Below are positions 27,974 through 35,332 of a stretch of 64,000 bases of DNA, in pieces; position 1 is the first letter of the stretch; each line of letters starts with the position of its first letter. The notes under the pieces are model-generated. The model had not been told where the DNA came from and searched no databases. It saw only the letters and a program-made list of their open reading frames with translations. The position numbers and the translations under genes were made by a program. The stretch spans positions 27,353-91,352 of the forward strand of contig NZ_JAKRFZ010000019.1 in assembly GCF_022347765.1 (NCBI RefSeq), read 5' to 3'. The DNA is from Pseudoalteromonas sp. OOF1S-7. Its GTDB lineage: Bacteria; Pseudomonadota; Gammaproteobacteria; Enterobacterales; Alteromonadaceae.

Positions 27974-29062
27974 ATGAATACTCTATTTGACGCAACTGAA
28001 TACGGCAGCATTAAAGCCAACAACCGTTTTGTGATGGCACCAATGAGCCGCAACCGCGCCACTGAACTTGGCCTGGCCACCCCTTTGATGGCCACGTATT
28101 ACAGCCAGCGGGCCACGGCCGGGTTGATTATTACTGAGGGCATACAGCCAAACCAGGTTGGCCAGGGCTACATGAACTCACCCGGCCTGCACACCTATGA
28201 ACAGGCGCAAAGCTGGTTACCAGTCACCACCAAGGTGCACGAAAAAGGCGGTAAAATTGTTGCCCAGCTTATGCACTGCGGCCGCATTGGCCACCCCAGC
28301 TTGTATCCAAGTGCACACCAGTCCGTTGCGCCATCCGCCGTCACCGCAAAAGGCCAGACATTTACTCCTGAGGGCATGCAAGATTTTGCGCCGCCAAGAG
28401 CACTGACGTATGAAGAGATCCAGGCCACCATTGCGGATTTTGCTCAGGCCGCTAAGTTTGCCATCCTCGGCGGATTTGATGGCGTAGAGATCCACGCTGG
28501 TAACGGCTTTTTACCGCATCAATTTTTAGCCAGCAACACCAACCTGCGCGACGACGAATACGGCGGCAACGTAGAGAACCGCATCCGCTTTACCCTGGAA
28601 ATGATTGCAGCGGTTACTGACGCCATCGGCGCAGACAAGGTGGGCCTTCGACTCTCACCGCATAACCAGTTCAATGATATTAACGAAGGCGATACTCTGC
28701 CGCTATATCAGGCTCTGATCAAGGCGCTGCCCACAAACCTGGCGTATATACATATTATGGAAGCGGCCTGCCGTGACACCAGTAAAATGGTCCGTGATTT
28801 GTGGCAAGGCCCTCTGATCCTTAACCCGCATAAGTCGTGGGAAGACGGCCCAACAACACCAGCCATTGCCACTCAGGTTTTACAGCAAGGGCTGTGCGAT
28901 GGCGTGGGCATTGGTGCCCTGTTTGTTGCCAACCCGGATCTGGTAGAAAGAGCCAGAGTGGGCGCCGACTATAACGAAGTAGATGACAGCAAGTTTTATG
29001 GTGGCGGAGCCGAAGGCTATACCGACTACCCGACACTTGAGGAGGCAGCATTGACCGCCTGA
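27974..29062 (+). CDS. old yellow enzyme-family flavin oxidoreductase (alkene reductase)
   Basis: 362 residues, the usual length. The N-terminal FMN-site sequence VMAPMSRNRA, the active-site segment EIHAGNGFLPHQF and the YGGNVENRIRF motif identify the NemA/OYE family, which reduces activated double bonds, quinones and nitro compounds with NAD(P)H and FMN. H174 and N177 of the substrate pocket are present, but the position of the catalytic tyrosine of OYE1 (Tyr196) is phenylalanine (F179), which may change the proton-transfer chemistry. Last gene of the operon, followed by a clear terminator. Confidence 0.9.
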   Translation: MNTLFDATEYGSIKANNRFVMAPMSRNRATELGLATPLMATYYSQRATAGLIITEGIQPNQVGQGYMNSPGLHTYEQAQSWLPVTTKVHEKGGKIVAQLMHCGRIGHPSLYPSAHQSVAPSAVTAKGQTFTPEGMQDFAPPRALTYEEIQATIADFAQAAKFAILGGFDGVEIHAGNGFLPHQFLASNTNLRDDEYGGNVENRIRFTLEMIAAVTDAIGADKVGLRLSPHNQFNDINEGDTLPLYQALIKALPTNLAYIHIMEAACRDTSKMVRDLWQGPLILNPHKSWEDGPTTPAIATQVLQQGLCDGVGIGALFVANPDLVERARVGADYNEVDDSKFYGGGAEGYTDYPTLEEAALTA

Positions 29063-29098
29063 GTCTGATTTATGGTCAGACTCTCCTTTACCGACCGC

Positions 29099-29121
29099 AA
29101 GGGTGATTTATCACCCTTTTT
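29099..29121 (+). terminator. intrinsic terminator of the EamA/old yellow enzyme operon
   Basis: AAGGGTGA-TTTA-TCACCCTT (8-bp stem, 4-nt loop) is followed by a T-run, 36 bp after the stop codon. Confidence 0.85.
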
Positions 29122-29209
29122 GTTTTGCTCTTAGAGCTGGTGTGGCGAGTGAAGGAATTGCCTGAAACATTAAATTTTAACTCAGTGCTTTTGCTCCATT
29201 GCGTTTTTG

Positions 29210-29476
29210 TTATGTGCTGAATAGGGAGTACAGGCAAAGCAAAATAAAACCTGGGAGCAAAATAGATATAGTCCTTTGAAGTATAGGGCCTGATAGCCTC
29301 TGAATGCCAAACACTTTTTTTCGGTTCATGAAATTAAATATATGTTCAGAACAAAACAATACAAAAACGCCACCAAAGCCTAATGCATAAAGAGGGTTAT
29401 CTGATAATAAAAACCAAATAAATAAAAGTAGAAACCCAACAAACGAAATTGATGCTCTCTCAAGTAACTTTCTGAT
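29210..29476 (-). pseudogene. small membrane protein frame with AUC in place of the start codon
   Basis: From ATC at 29476-29474 the minus strand is open for 88 residues: (I)RKLLERASISFVGF, a membrane segment, a second hydrophobic stretch, a basic middle (NRKKVFGIQR) and a third hydrophobic stretch. No ATG, GTG or TTG lies between the preceding in-frame stop (29501-29503) and this ATC. AAGGA sits 8 nt before the ATC, the right distance for a start there. Either the start AUG has mutated to AUC or an AUC start is used. The frame overlaps the end of the frameshifted gene upstream by 17 nt, as in coupled operons. No family is recognised. Confidence 0.5.
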
Positions 29477-29895
29477 GGTGATTATCCTTAGATAGATAAA
29501 TTATAATATTGATAAGCTCGGTGAAGCCCTGCTCTGCTTGTTTCTTCTGATCCACCGCTAAAATTTTTACTCTGAATAAGAACAATAACCTACCATCCAG
29601 AGCACTAGCCTTCAAGTATGCTGCTATCTGTAGAAAACAAGCCCTAGTATCAATTTTACTTAGAGCCAGATAAGTAAGAATTGCGAAGGAGTCCAGTTAA
29701 AATTACTATGCTCCTCTTCCTTGCCGTAGTCCGCTAACATCAAACTCATTAAGTATAGGCTTAAGGTCAACAACGTATAGTCTTCACATGAATTTTGAGG
29801 TAGATGTCTTCGAAAGTTGTAGTGTTTTTGGTTTTCTGGGGCCTTTGTTACAAGCCAATATACGCAAATACTTCGCCTTGTTTTTCAAAATTCAT
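29460..29895 (-). pseudogene. frameshifted gene remnant downstream of the HxlR regulator
   Basis: An ATG at 29895-29893 opens MNFEKQGEVFAY, but the frame stops after 15 codons. A protein-like sequence continues in another frame after an apparent 2-nt insertion in a TA-rich site near 29860 (WLVTKAPENQKHYNFRR...), then again in a third frame near 29700 (LDSFAILTYLALSKID...) and ends at TGA 29460. Joined, it gives a mostly helical protein of about 160 residues. I do not recognise it. It starts 21 bp after the HxlR gene and so was probably in its operon. An exact 21-bp stretch inside it (29575-29595) recurs at 48402-48422, so part of it may be a dispersed repeat. Confidence 0.5.
29575..29595 (+). 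repeat. 21-bp exact repeat, copy 1
   Basis: Begins AATAAGAACAATAACC and is identical over 21 bp, same orientation, to 48402-48422. Flanks beyond about 22 bp are not alike. It lies inside the frameshifted remnant. Confidence 0.6.
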
Positions 29896-29916
29896 AATTA
29901 ACTGACCATATTCTGC

Positions 29917-30258
29917 TTATATCTTTTTTTCAATTTCATGTTGTAGTTTTTCAAGCTCATCAAGGACTTTCATAAATTTAGTCCCGAAGTCAGTGACTTT
30001 GTACTCTACCCTCGGTGGCACCTCATTGTAAGAAATTCGCTCCAGGATCCCAAACTCCGTATTTTTACGCAGGCACTGGTTCAGAACTTTAGTGGTTAAA
30101 CCTTCAATGCTGCGGACCATTTCACCAGGCCGATTGATCCCATCTGCCAAGAGCTGATAAACCGTAAGAGACCATTTACAGCCATAAATAGTCTCCACTA
30201 TCTTTGCACTTTCAGTCGGTGCAGTTTTTCTTAAATATTTTTTTTCTCTATCTTTCAT
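29917..30258 (-). CDS. HxlR-family transcriptional regulator
   Basis: 113 residues, a winged-helix protein of the HxlR/DUF24 type (IYGCKWSLTVYQLLADG, RPGEMVRSIEGLTTKVLNQCLR, VEYKVTDFG). C27 lies at the position of the redox-sensitive cysteine found in several members, so sensing of electrophiles or oxidants is possible. It is divergent from an SDR-cupin operon, with a GTAC-containing inverted repeat between them, and probably represses that operon and itself. Confidence 0.88.
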   Translation of the reverse strand: MKDREKKYLRKTAPTESAKIVETIYGCKWSLTVYQLLADGINRPGEMVRSIEGLTTKVLNQCLRKNTEFGILERISYNEVPPRVEYKVTDFGTKFMKVLDELEKLQHEIEKKI

Positions 30259-30264
30259 AAAGAT

Positions 30265-30306
30265 GTACCAAAAAGTACCTACCTTACCAATTTGTACTTA
30301 CTTTTT
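30265..30306. promoter_or_regulatory. operator-like inverted repeats in the HxlR/SDR divergent region
   Basis: GTAC-CAAAAA-GTAC (30265-30278) is a palindrome, and AAAAAGTA also forms a larger inverted repeat with TAC-TTA-CTTTTT (30295-30306). HxlR proteins commonly bind GTAC/TAC-containing palindromes in their own divergent promoters, so this is the likely binding site. Confidence 0.55.
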
Positions 30307-30364
30307 AACGCGACAGTGGTTCGATAAATTATCTCCGTACCTTAACATATATCGGAGAAAATCC

Positions 30365-31138
30365 ATGACAACTTCAAATATTGCATTAATCATCGGTGGT
30401 TCAAGTGGAATGGGTTTGGCAACAGCAAAACAACTCATCGCTCAGGGAACCAGTGTTATTATCTTAGGCAACAACGTTGACAAGCTGGAGTCGGCCAAGT
30501 CTCAGTTAATCGCAATAGCGAGCAATGACACTATTATTGAGACATTACAAGCCAATCTCTATGAGCAACAAGATGTTGATAGAGTCATTCAAACGATAAA
30601 CTCGGACCAAAGACATATTCAGTACCTTGTTAATTCGGCAGGTTACTTCAATCCTAAGCCTTATTTAGAGCACGGATTTGAGGATTATGATGCTTATGCT
30701 GCACTGAATCGGGCTACCTTTTTTATAAGCCAAGCCGTATCCCAGAATATGCGTAACAATGGCGGTGGTTCTATTGTTCATATTGGTTCAATGTGGGCTA
30801 AGCAGGCGATCAAAGCAACTCCTTCTTCTGCTTATTCCATGGCAAAAGCAGGATTACACGCGCTAACGCAGCATATGGCAATGGAGCTGGCCGACCATAA
30901 TATTAGGGTAAATGCAGTGTCACCAGCGGTAGTGAAAACCCCAATTTACGAAACTTTTATCAACCCGGCAGAAGTGGACGATGCCCTTGCAGGATTTGAC
31001 AGTTTCCACCCCATCGGTCGTATTGGCACACCAGATGACATTGCCAACGCTATTATGTTTCTATTGAACGAGAGTGCAAGCTGGATAACAGGCGCGATTT
31101 GGGACGTTGACGGCGGTGTTATGGCTGGCAGAAATTAG
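30365..31138 (+). CDS. short-chain dehydrogenase/reductase (SDR)
   Basis: 257 residues from MTTSNIALIIGG, preceded by GGAGAAAATCC; longer in-frame starts run into the regulator's operator. The Rossmann motif GGSSGMG, the NSAG strand motif, catalytic Ser in HIGSMW and the YSMAK active-site Tyr/Lys pair are present, and the C-terminus DVDGGVMAG is typical of classical SDRs. The substrate is unknown. It is followed after 25 bp by a bicupin gene. Confidence 0.9.
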   Translation: MTTSNIALIIGGSSGMGLATAKQLIAQGTSVIILGNNVDKLESAKSQLIAIASNDTIIETLQANLYEQQDVDRVIQTINSDQRHIQYLVNSAGYFNPKPYLEHGFEDYDAYAALNRATFFISQAVSQNMRNNGGGSIVHIGSMWAKQAIKATPSSAYSMAKAGLHALTQHMAMELADHNIRVNAVSPAVVKTPIYETFINPAEVDDALAGFDSFHPIGRIGTPDDIANAIMFLLNESASWITGAIWDVDGGVMAGRN

Positions 31139-31163
31139 GCAACCATTTTTATTGGAGGTCAAT

Positions 31164-31826
31164 ATGACTACTTTAATCAATGCTGATTTCAAGCAACGTG
31201 TTGTAATTCGACCCGCCGACTATAAGTGGGTTGATTCTCCGATGCCTGGCGTTGAGCGCATGATGCTTGATCGCATTGGAGATGAAGTCGCACGAGCGAC
31301 CTCTATCGTTCGTTATGCACCATACACAAGGTTTTCGCCACACACTCATAGTGGTGGCGAAGAATTCCTAGTACTTGATGGTGTGTTTTCGGACGAGCAT
31401 CAGAACTACGCAAAGGGGAGCTATGTGCGCAATCCAATTGGTACGTCTCACACACCAAATATAGGTAAAGAAGGGGCAACTATATTGGTAAAGCTACATC
31501 AATTTGCTCAGGACGACACAGAACAAAAAGTAATAGACACTCAGAACCACCCTTGGCACCAAGGGCTTGTTGATGGACTAACGGTCATGCCGTTGCATGA
31601 GTTTAAAGGCGAGAAGGTCGCCCTGGTAAAATGGTCACCTAACACTCAATTTCAACTGCATACCCATTGGGGAGGAGAGGAAATCTTTGTTTTAGAAGGC
31701 ACGTTTTACGATGAGCATGGCCAATATCCCACAGGCACCTGGTTTCGCAGCCCTCACATGAGCAAACATACGCCTTTTACGAAAGAGGATGGCGCATTGA
31801 TTTATGTGAGGGTGGGTCATTTGTAA
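31164..31826 (+). CDS. double-cupin protein, ChrR-like
   Basis: 220 residues from the ATG after GGAGG. Two cupin repeats each carry a metal-binding motif: HTHSGGEEFLVLDG...H and HTHWGGEEIFVLEG...H. ChrR-type cupins bind zinc and sense or act on oxidants, but this protein lacks the sigma-binding N-terminus of true ChrR, so an enzymatic or detoxifying role with the SDR is more likely (inference). Its stop codon TAA is part of the outermost attC-like core of the cassette run, so the gene abuts the integron-type DNA. Confidence 0.85.
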   Translation: MTTLINADFKQRVVIRPADYKWVDSPMPGVERMMLDRIGDEVARATSIVRYAPYTRFSPHTHSGGEEFLVLDGVFSDEHQNYAKGSYVRNPIGTSHTPNIGKEGATILVKLHQFAQDDTEQKVIDTQNHPWHQGLVDGLTVMPLHEFKGEKVALVKWSPNTQFQLHTHWGGEEIFVLEGTFYDEHGQYPTGTWFRSPHMSKHTPFTKEDGALIYVRVGHL

Positions 31827-31920
31827 CGCCGCAATAAGCGGCTAAAAATTGTTGGCTAAAATAAGCGAGGTACGAGCAAAAGCCAACTGTTTTTTGTCCG
31901 TTTAAGCAACTTGTTAGCGC
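31823..31920 (-). repeat. integron attC site A
   Basis: The sequence between the cupin and cassette gene 1 runs from GTAACGCC to GTTAGCGC (31913-31920). Inside, GGCTAAAAATTGTTGGCT pairs imperfectly with AGCCAACTGTTTTTTGTCC, the long imperfect hairpin expected of attC. The stop codon of cassette gene 1 lies within the GTTAGCGC core. Confidence 0.75.
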
Positions 31921-32471
31921 TGATCTTCCCAGCGTTTTCCTGAAACTTCCCAAGGTAGAGCATTTTGTTTTCTGACTTTTCGAACCTTTCCATTTTGTAT
32001 GTGGTAAGTCTCCATTAGATCAAAAATACGCCTACCGTTTCTATTAAACCTTATTAAAATAAGGACTAAAGGCTCGGCTACAGAGCCCCATTGATCTATA
32101 ACAGCTTTTAAATTTTCATCATGGTATCGATTATCTGAATAGGAAACAAAAACCGAAAACTCACAATTGTCTCTAGCGCTATGGAGTTGCCTAACTTCAT
32201 TAACTTTTTCTTTAAACCTAGGCTCTTTCCATTCCCATTCTAAATGAGCAATAACTTTTTCATCATTATTTTTTATTATTGCATCAGTTCGCCCACCACT
32301 TTCGAAGTAAGTGAAATAACCTAACAAGTCAGCTGTAGATCTAGTACAGATACCGAGATGGATAGTCCACTCAGCTCTTGAGCCGACCTCTTTTAACTCT
32401 TTAACGAGAGGAAAATCTCTATACCAAAAAGCATTAAAAATCGTGATGAAATCTTTAGTAATAATCTTCAT
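31914..32471 (-). CDS. cassette gene 1: unknown, possible PD-(D/E)XK-like fold
   Basis: 185 residues, soluble. I do not recognise a named family. The segment GGRTDAIIKN followed about 12 residues later by HLEWEWK resembles the D...ExE/K core of restriction-nuclease-like folds, but this is pattern similarity only. The stop codon TAA lies in the attC core, typical of integron cassettes. Base composition is AT-rich compared with the flanking chromosomal genes. Confidence 0.6.
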   Translation of the reverse strand: MKIITKDFITIFNAFWYRDFPLVKELKEVGSRAEWTIHLGICTRSTADLLGYFTYFESGGRTDAIIKNNDEKVIAHLEWEWKEPRFKEKVNEVRQLHSARDNCEFSVFVSYSDNRYHDENLKAVIDQWGSVAEPLVLILIRFNRNGRRIFDLMETYHIQNGKVRKVRKQNALPWEVSGKRWEDQR

Positions 32472-32491
32472 AATAAATTAGACCACCAAAA

Positions 32492-32551
32492 GCGCTAACG
32501 CCTAAAACACCGGCGCAGCTAGCTGCGTCCGAGTGCTTTGACTTGTTAGGC
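32492..32551 (-). repeat. integron attC site B
   Basis: A compact 60-bp attC bounded by GCGCTAAC (32492-32499) and GTTAGGC (32545-32551), with a GC-rich palindrome (GCAGCTAGCTGC) in the centre. Confidence 0.8.
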
Positions 32552-33772
32552 TTAAATAGATTGAGTTTCACTTAAATTAAAACTTGCTCTCAACCTTTCT
32601 TGTTCTTCTATTATTTTTTTATACTTTTCTAAATTCCACTGTACGAGAGAAGCATTAAGAATTGAGTAACCTTCCACATTAAACTTTTCAAATTTTGTTC
32701 TTTCACCCTCTCTCACGACTACTAAACCAGTTTGAAAATTAAGAACTTCGGCCTCTTGACCATTTTCCGCATTATAAATTTCAAGTTTAGCTGCTATTGG
32801 CACAAGCATTCTGTCGTCAACATTTTTCCAGTGGGCTGATATTTTTGCATCAGGGTTTACAGTAAACCTTGTGGAGGTATACCCCTCTACAAAAGAGCCT
32901 ATTAATTCAAGCTCTGGCTCCCCGCTAATCTGTTGCACAAAAACTATATTTGACAGCCAAGATTCAAGAGAGCCAACATTCTTTCTAGTTAGGGCCTTCA
33001 GAGGAGTATCTTTTCCACTCCCCGTAATTGAATTCAGTATTTTTGCTTTTATTTCTGGGTATTTTTCATCAATTACTCCAATTAGCTGAGCACCAAACAC
33101 CAGAATAGCAAGGAGCAGTACTAAAACGGCGATAAATACATATATAACCGAAACAATAATACCCGAAATAACATATAGTCCGACTAAGAATGCTATTGTT
33201 CCAAAAATCCCTGCAATAAACCCTTTGTTTTTCTCAAAGAAGGGAATTTGTGTTAGCCCGACATATGAAATATAGGAGGCAAGGATCGAGCCTATAACTG
33301 TAGCTATACCTGTTAGCAGTTTCAGTAGCTTCTCTTGCAATGGTGGAGACTCTTGCTTAGATTTCAAAAATGACCTTAGCTCTGCCAGCGTAGCGGCAAC
33401 TTCCTTTTCAATAGAATTGTCGCTTGGTAAATTGGATAATAGTTTTTTGTCATTCTGATCTGGCAAAAAATTAACATTTTCAGACTTTTCTTGTTGAACC
33501 GGACTGGAAGCTTCGGGCACATTTTGTTGAATAGAATCATCTACTTCATCTTGTGCTGTGCTGTTAATATCTACCGGAGCTTCGGCTGGCGATACGTTTA
33601 ACTTACTCTCTTCTATTAAATTTTTAGATTTACCTACAGGGTTCTCCAAAGGCTGATCTACCACCTTAGTGAGATCAAGTGGTGTTATGTCATTTTCTAC
33701 AGAAGAGTTCGAATAGACTAATGGCGAAAATAGCAAAAATACCCATATCACTAGATAAGATCTTAGCTTCAT
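32552..33772 (-). CDS. cassette gene 2: membrane protein of unknown function
   Basis: 406 residues from MKLRSYLVIW, preceded by GGAG at 6 nt; an ATG four codons earlier (33784) is possible. A signal peptide (about 1-21) is followed by a long polar, Pro/Glu/Ser-rich region to about 120, two or three membrane segments (about 160-235) and a C-terminal soluble domain of about 165 residues. No family is recognised. The stop immediately precedes attC site B. Confidence 0.7.
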   Translation of the reverse strand: MKLRSYLVIWVFLLFSPLVYSNSSVENDITPLDLTKVVDQPLENPVGKSKNLIEESKLNVSPAEAPVDINSTAQDEVDDSIQQNVPEASSPVQQEKSENVNFLPDQNDKKLLSNLPSDNSIEKEVAATLAELRSFLKSKQESPPLQEKLLKLLTGIATVIGSILASYISYVGLTQIPFFEKNKGFIAGIFGTIAFLVGLYVISGIIVSVIYVFIAVLVLLLAILVFGAQLIGVIDEKYPEIKAKILNSITGSGKDTPLKALTRKNVGSLESWLSNIVFVQQISGEPELELIGSFVEGYTSTRFTVNPDAKISAHWKNVDDRMLVPIAAKLEIYNAENGQEAEVLNFQTGLVVVREGERTKFEKFNVEGYSILNASLVQWNLEKYKKIIEEQERLRASFNLSETQSI

Positions 33773-33795
33773 TTTTAACTCCATTTTATTCGGAA

Positions 33796-33909
33796 GCCTA
33801 ACGCTTAGCTAAGGGGCAATAAATGGTTGGCTATACTTGCGCGAAGCGCCAGCCAACTATTTATTGTCCCAACGAACGCAGTGAGTAAACTTGAGCAACT
33901 TGTTATAGC
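33796..33909 (-). repeat. integron attC site C
   Basis: Bounded by GCCTAAC (33796-33802) and GTTATAGC (33902-33909). GGGCAATAAATGGTTGGCT pairs with AGCCAACTATTTATTGTCC in the interior, giving a long hairpin of the larger attC type (114 bp). Confidence 0.8.
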
Positions 33910-33912
33910 GCA

Positions 33913-34182
33913 TTAGCTCCAAACCACACTGCAATTTATACTTGGGTACTCAATTTTTAAGTCGGTGAAGCACGTTTGAAGTTGCTGATATGAACTTGGT
34001 AGAGCTAACCGAAACTTTTGAGAACCCGTAAATTCTATATTTGCTGGCAATTCAATTAAACCTGTAATTGAATCCCAAAACGCATCCCAATTATGACCAT
34101 AAAAATCAGGGAAAGAGAATGCTGACGACAAAAGAACATGTAGCTGTTCTTCCGTTTTAATTGTACTTAAATCTATCTGCAT
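33913..34182 (-). CDS. cassette gene 3: barstar-family protein
   Basis: 89 residues. The segment FPDFYGHNWDAFWDSITGL is the barstar signature (inhibitors of barnase-type ribonucleases), with the following strand-helix pattern also matching. AAGGGA precedes the start. Barstar homologues act as antitoxins or immunity proteins; no barnase-like gene is next to it, so it is an orphan here. It is a self-contained cassette between attC sites C and D. Confidence 0.85.
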   Translation of the reverse strand: MQIDLSTIKTEEQLHVLLSSAFSFPDFYGHNWDAFWDSITGLIELPANIEFTGSQKFRLALPSSYQQLQTCFTDLKIEYPSINCSVVWS

Positions 34183-34193
34183 AATTCCCTTGC

Positions 34194-34302
34194 GCTATAA
34201 CGATCGCATAACCGGTGATTGCTGCTGGGGTGGTTTTTCCCGCGAAACGGATCAGCAAAAACGCCACAGCAGTACGAATCCGAGTTTATGCACTTGTTAG
34301 GC
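34194..34302 (-). repeat. integron attC site D
   Basis: Bounded by GCTATAAC (34194-34201) and GTTAGGC (34296-34302); GATTGCTGCTG and CAGCAGT arms lie inside. The stop codon of cassette gene 4 falls in the GTTAGGC core. Confidence 0.78.
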
Positions 34303-35247
34303 GATTGCTTCCTCTTGTTTTAGTTCAGGTTTTAAATGAAAAAACAATGTGATGAAAAGACCTACAACAAATGTAGCGTTAGCAATAGGTATATCATGCT
34401 CAGCTAAACCAGTTTTCACTCGAAAAAAAACATCAAGTAACATGCAGAATAGAAGTGTAGTAACTACAATTAGCCATCTTTCACCATGAAATTTTTCTTT
34501 TTTAAGCTGCCTTTTTATTGTGAAGGCAAAAAAACCACCAGCCACAAATGGAACGGCCCATTGGATGAACACTTGCAGTAAAGGTGCTGAAACAACAGCA
34601 GAATTCAACATTAACGAAGATAAAGAATAGCCATAAAAAGATGATATAAAATACAAAATTAGAAAGCCAATTACCCCTGCCGAACGAACCAATTTATCAG
34701 ATAAATCTACACCTTTGTATATTAGGAAACAAACACATACAAAACTAGAAAGCAACACAACTACGATTAACGCTTTTAGAACCATAATCACAGAAGTTAC
34801 GATGAATTCATGAAAGTCATTTTCCATTTCTTTTGTATTCATTTTATCTTGTACTTTTCGAATTTCAGACTCTCGTTTAAGCTCTGATATCAATTTATTT
34901 TGAGCTAGCACTTGTCTATCTATTTCATCAAACCATCCTTGATCGATAGACTTAGCAACTTCAATTGCATCCTGATATTTTCCAGTTGCTAGCAACGCGA
35001 CCATATCTTTAGTTAATTTATGGTCTTCTTGGAATTCTTGTATTTTTACCTTGGAGAACTCAAGTTCACTCCGCACGCGGGTAACTTCACTTCTCAGTTC
35101 GTTTCGTTGACGCCATAAAGTTTGATTTCGCTCACTAGAGTCCTGTAGTTGCTGTTTTAAACTTTCAATTTTCCTAGAGTCAGAGCAACCCGATAAAATT
35201 AAACTAAAAAAGATGAGGTTAATTACTAATAATGCTTTTTTATACAT
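34297..35247 (-). CDS. cassette gene 4: membrane lipoprotein with coiled coil, unknown
   Basis: 316 residues. The N-terminus ends in the lipobox LSGC (Cys21), followed by a coiled coil rich in Glu, Gln and Arg (about 28-75). The second half has several membrane segments (about 150-310) with a basic loop (KRQLKKEKFHG). A lipidated N-terminus joined to a polytopic C-terminal region is unusual. No family is recognised. Confidence 0.68.
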   Translation of the reverse strand: MYKKALLVINLIFFSLILSGCSDSRKIESLKQQLQDSSERNQTLWRQRNELRSEVTRVRSELEFSKVKIQEFQEDHKLTKDMVALLATGKYQDAIEVAKSIDQGWFDEIDRQVLAQNKLISELKRESEIRKVQDKMNTKEMENDFHEFIVTSVIMVLKALIVVVLLSSFVCVCFLIYKGVDLSDKLVRSAGVIGFLILYFISSFYGYSLSSLMLNSAVVSAPLLQVFIQWAVPFVAGGFFAFTIKRQLKKEKFHGERWLIVVTTLLFCMLLDVFFRVKTGLAEHDIPIANATFVVGLFITLFFHLKPELKQEEAIA

Positions 35248-35275
35248 ATCACCAAGTCCATAGGTTATCTTGATC

Positions 35276-35332
35276 GCCTAACGCCCAAATCAGCCGCGCG
35301 TTTTTTGCGTCTGCTGCATTTGATTGTTAGGC
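35276..35332 (-). repeat. integron attC site E (canonical 57 bp)
   Basis: GCCTAAC (35276-35282) and GTTAGGC (35326-35332) are perfect complementary cores, with CAGCCGCGCG and CGTCTGCTG arms inside. It is the most canonical site of the run. The C-terminus of cassette gene 5 is translated through it. Confidence 0.88.
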
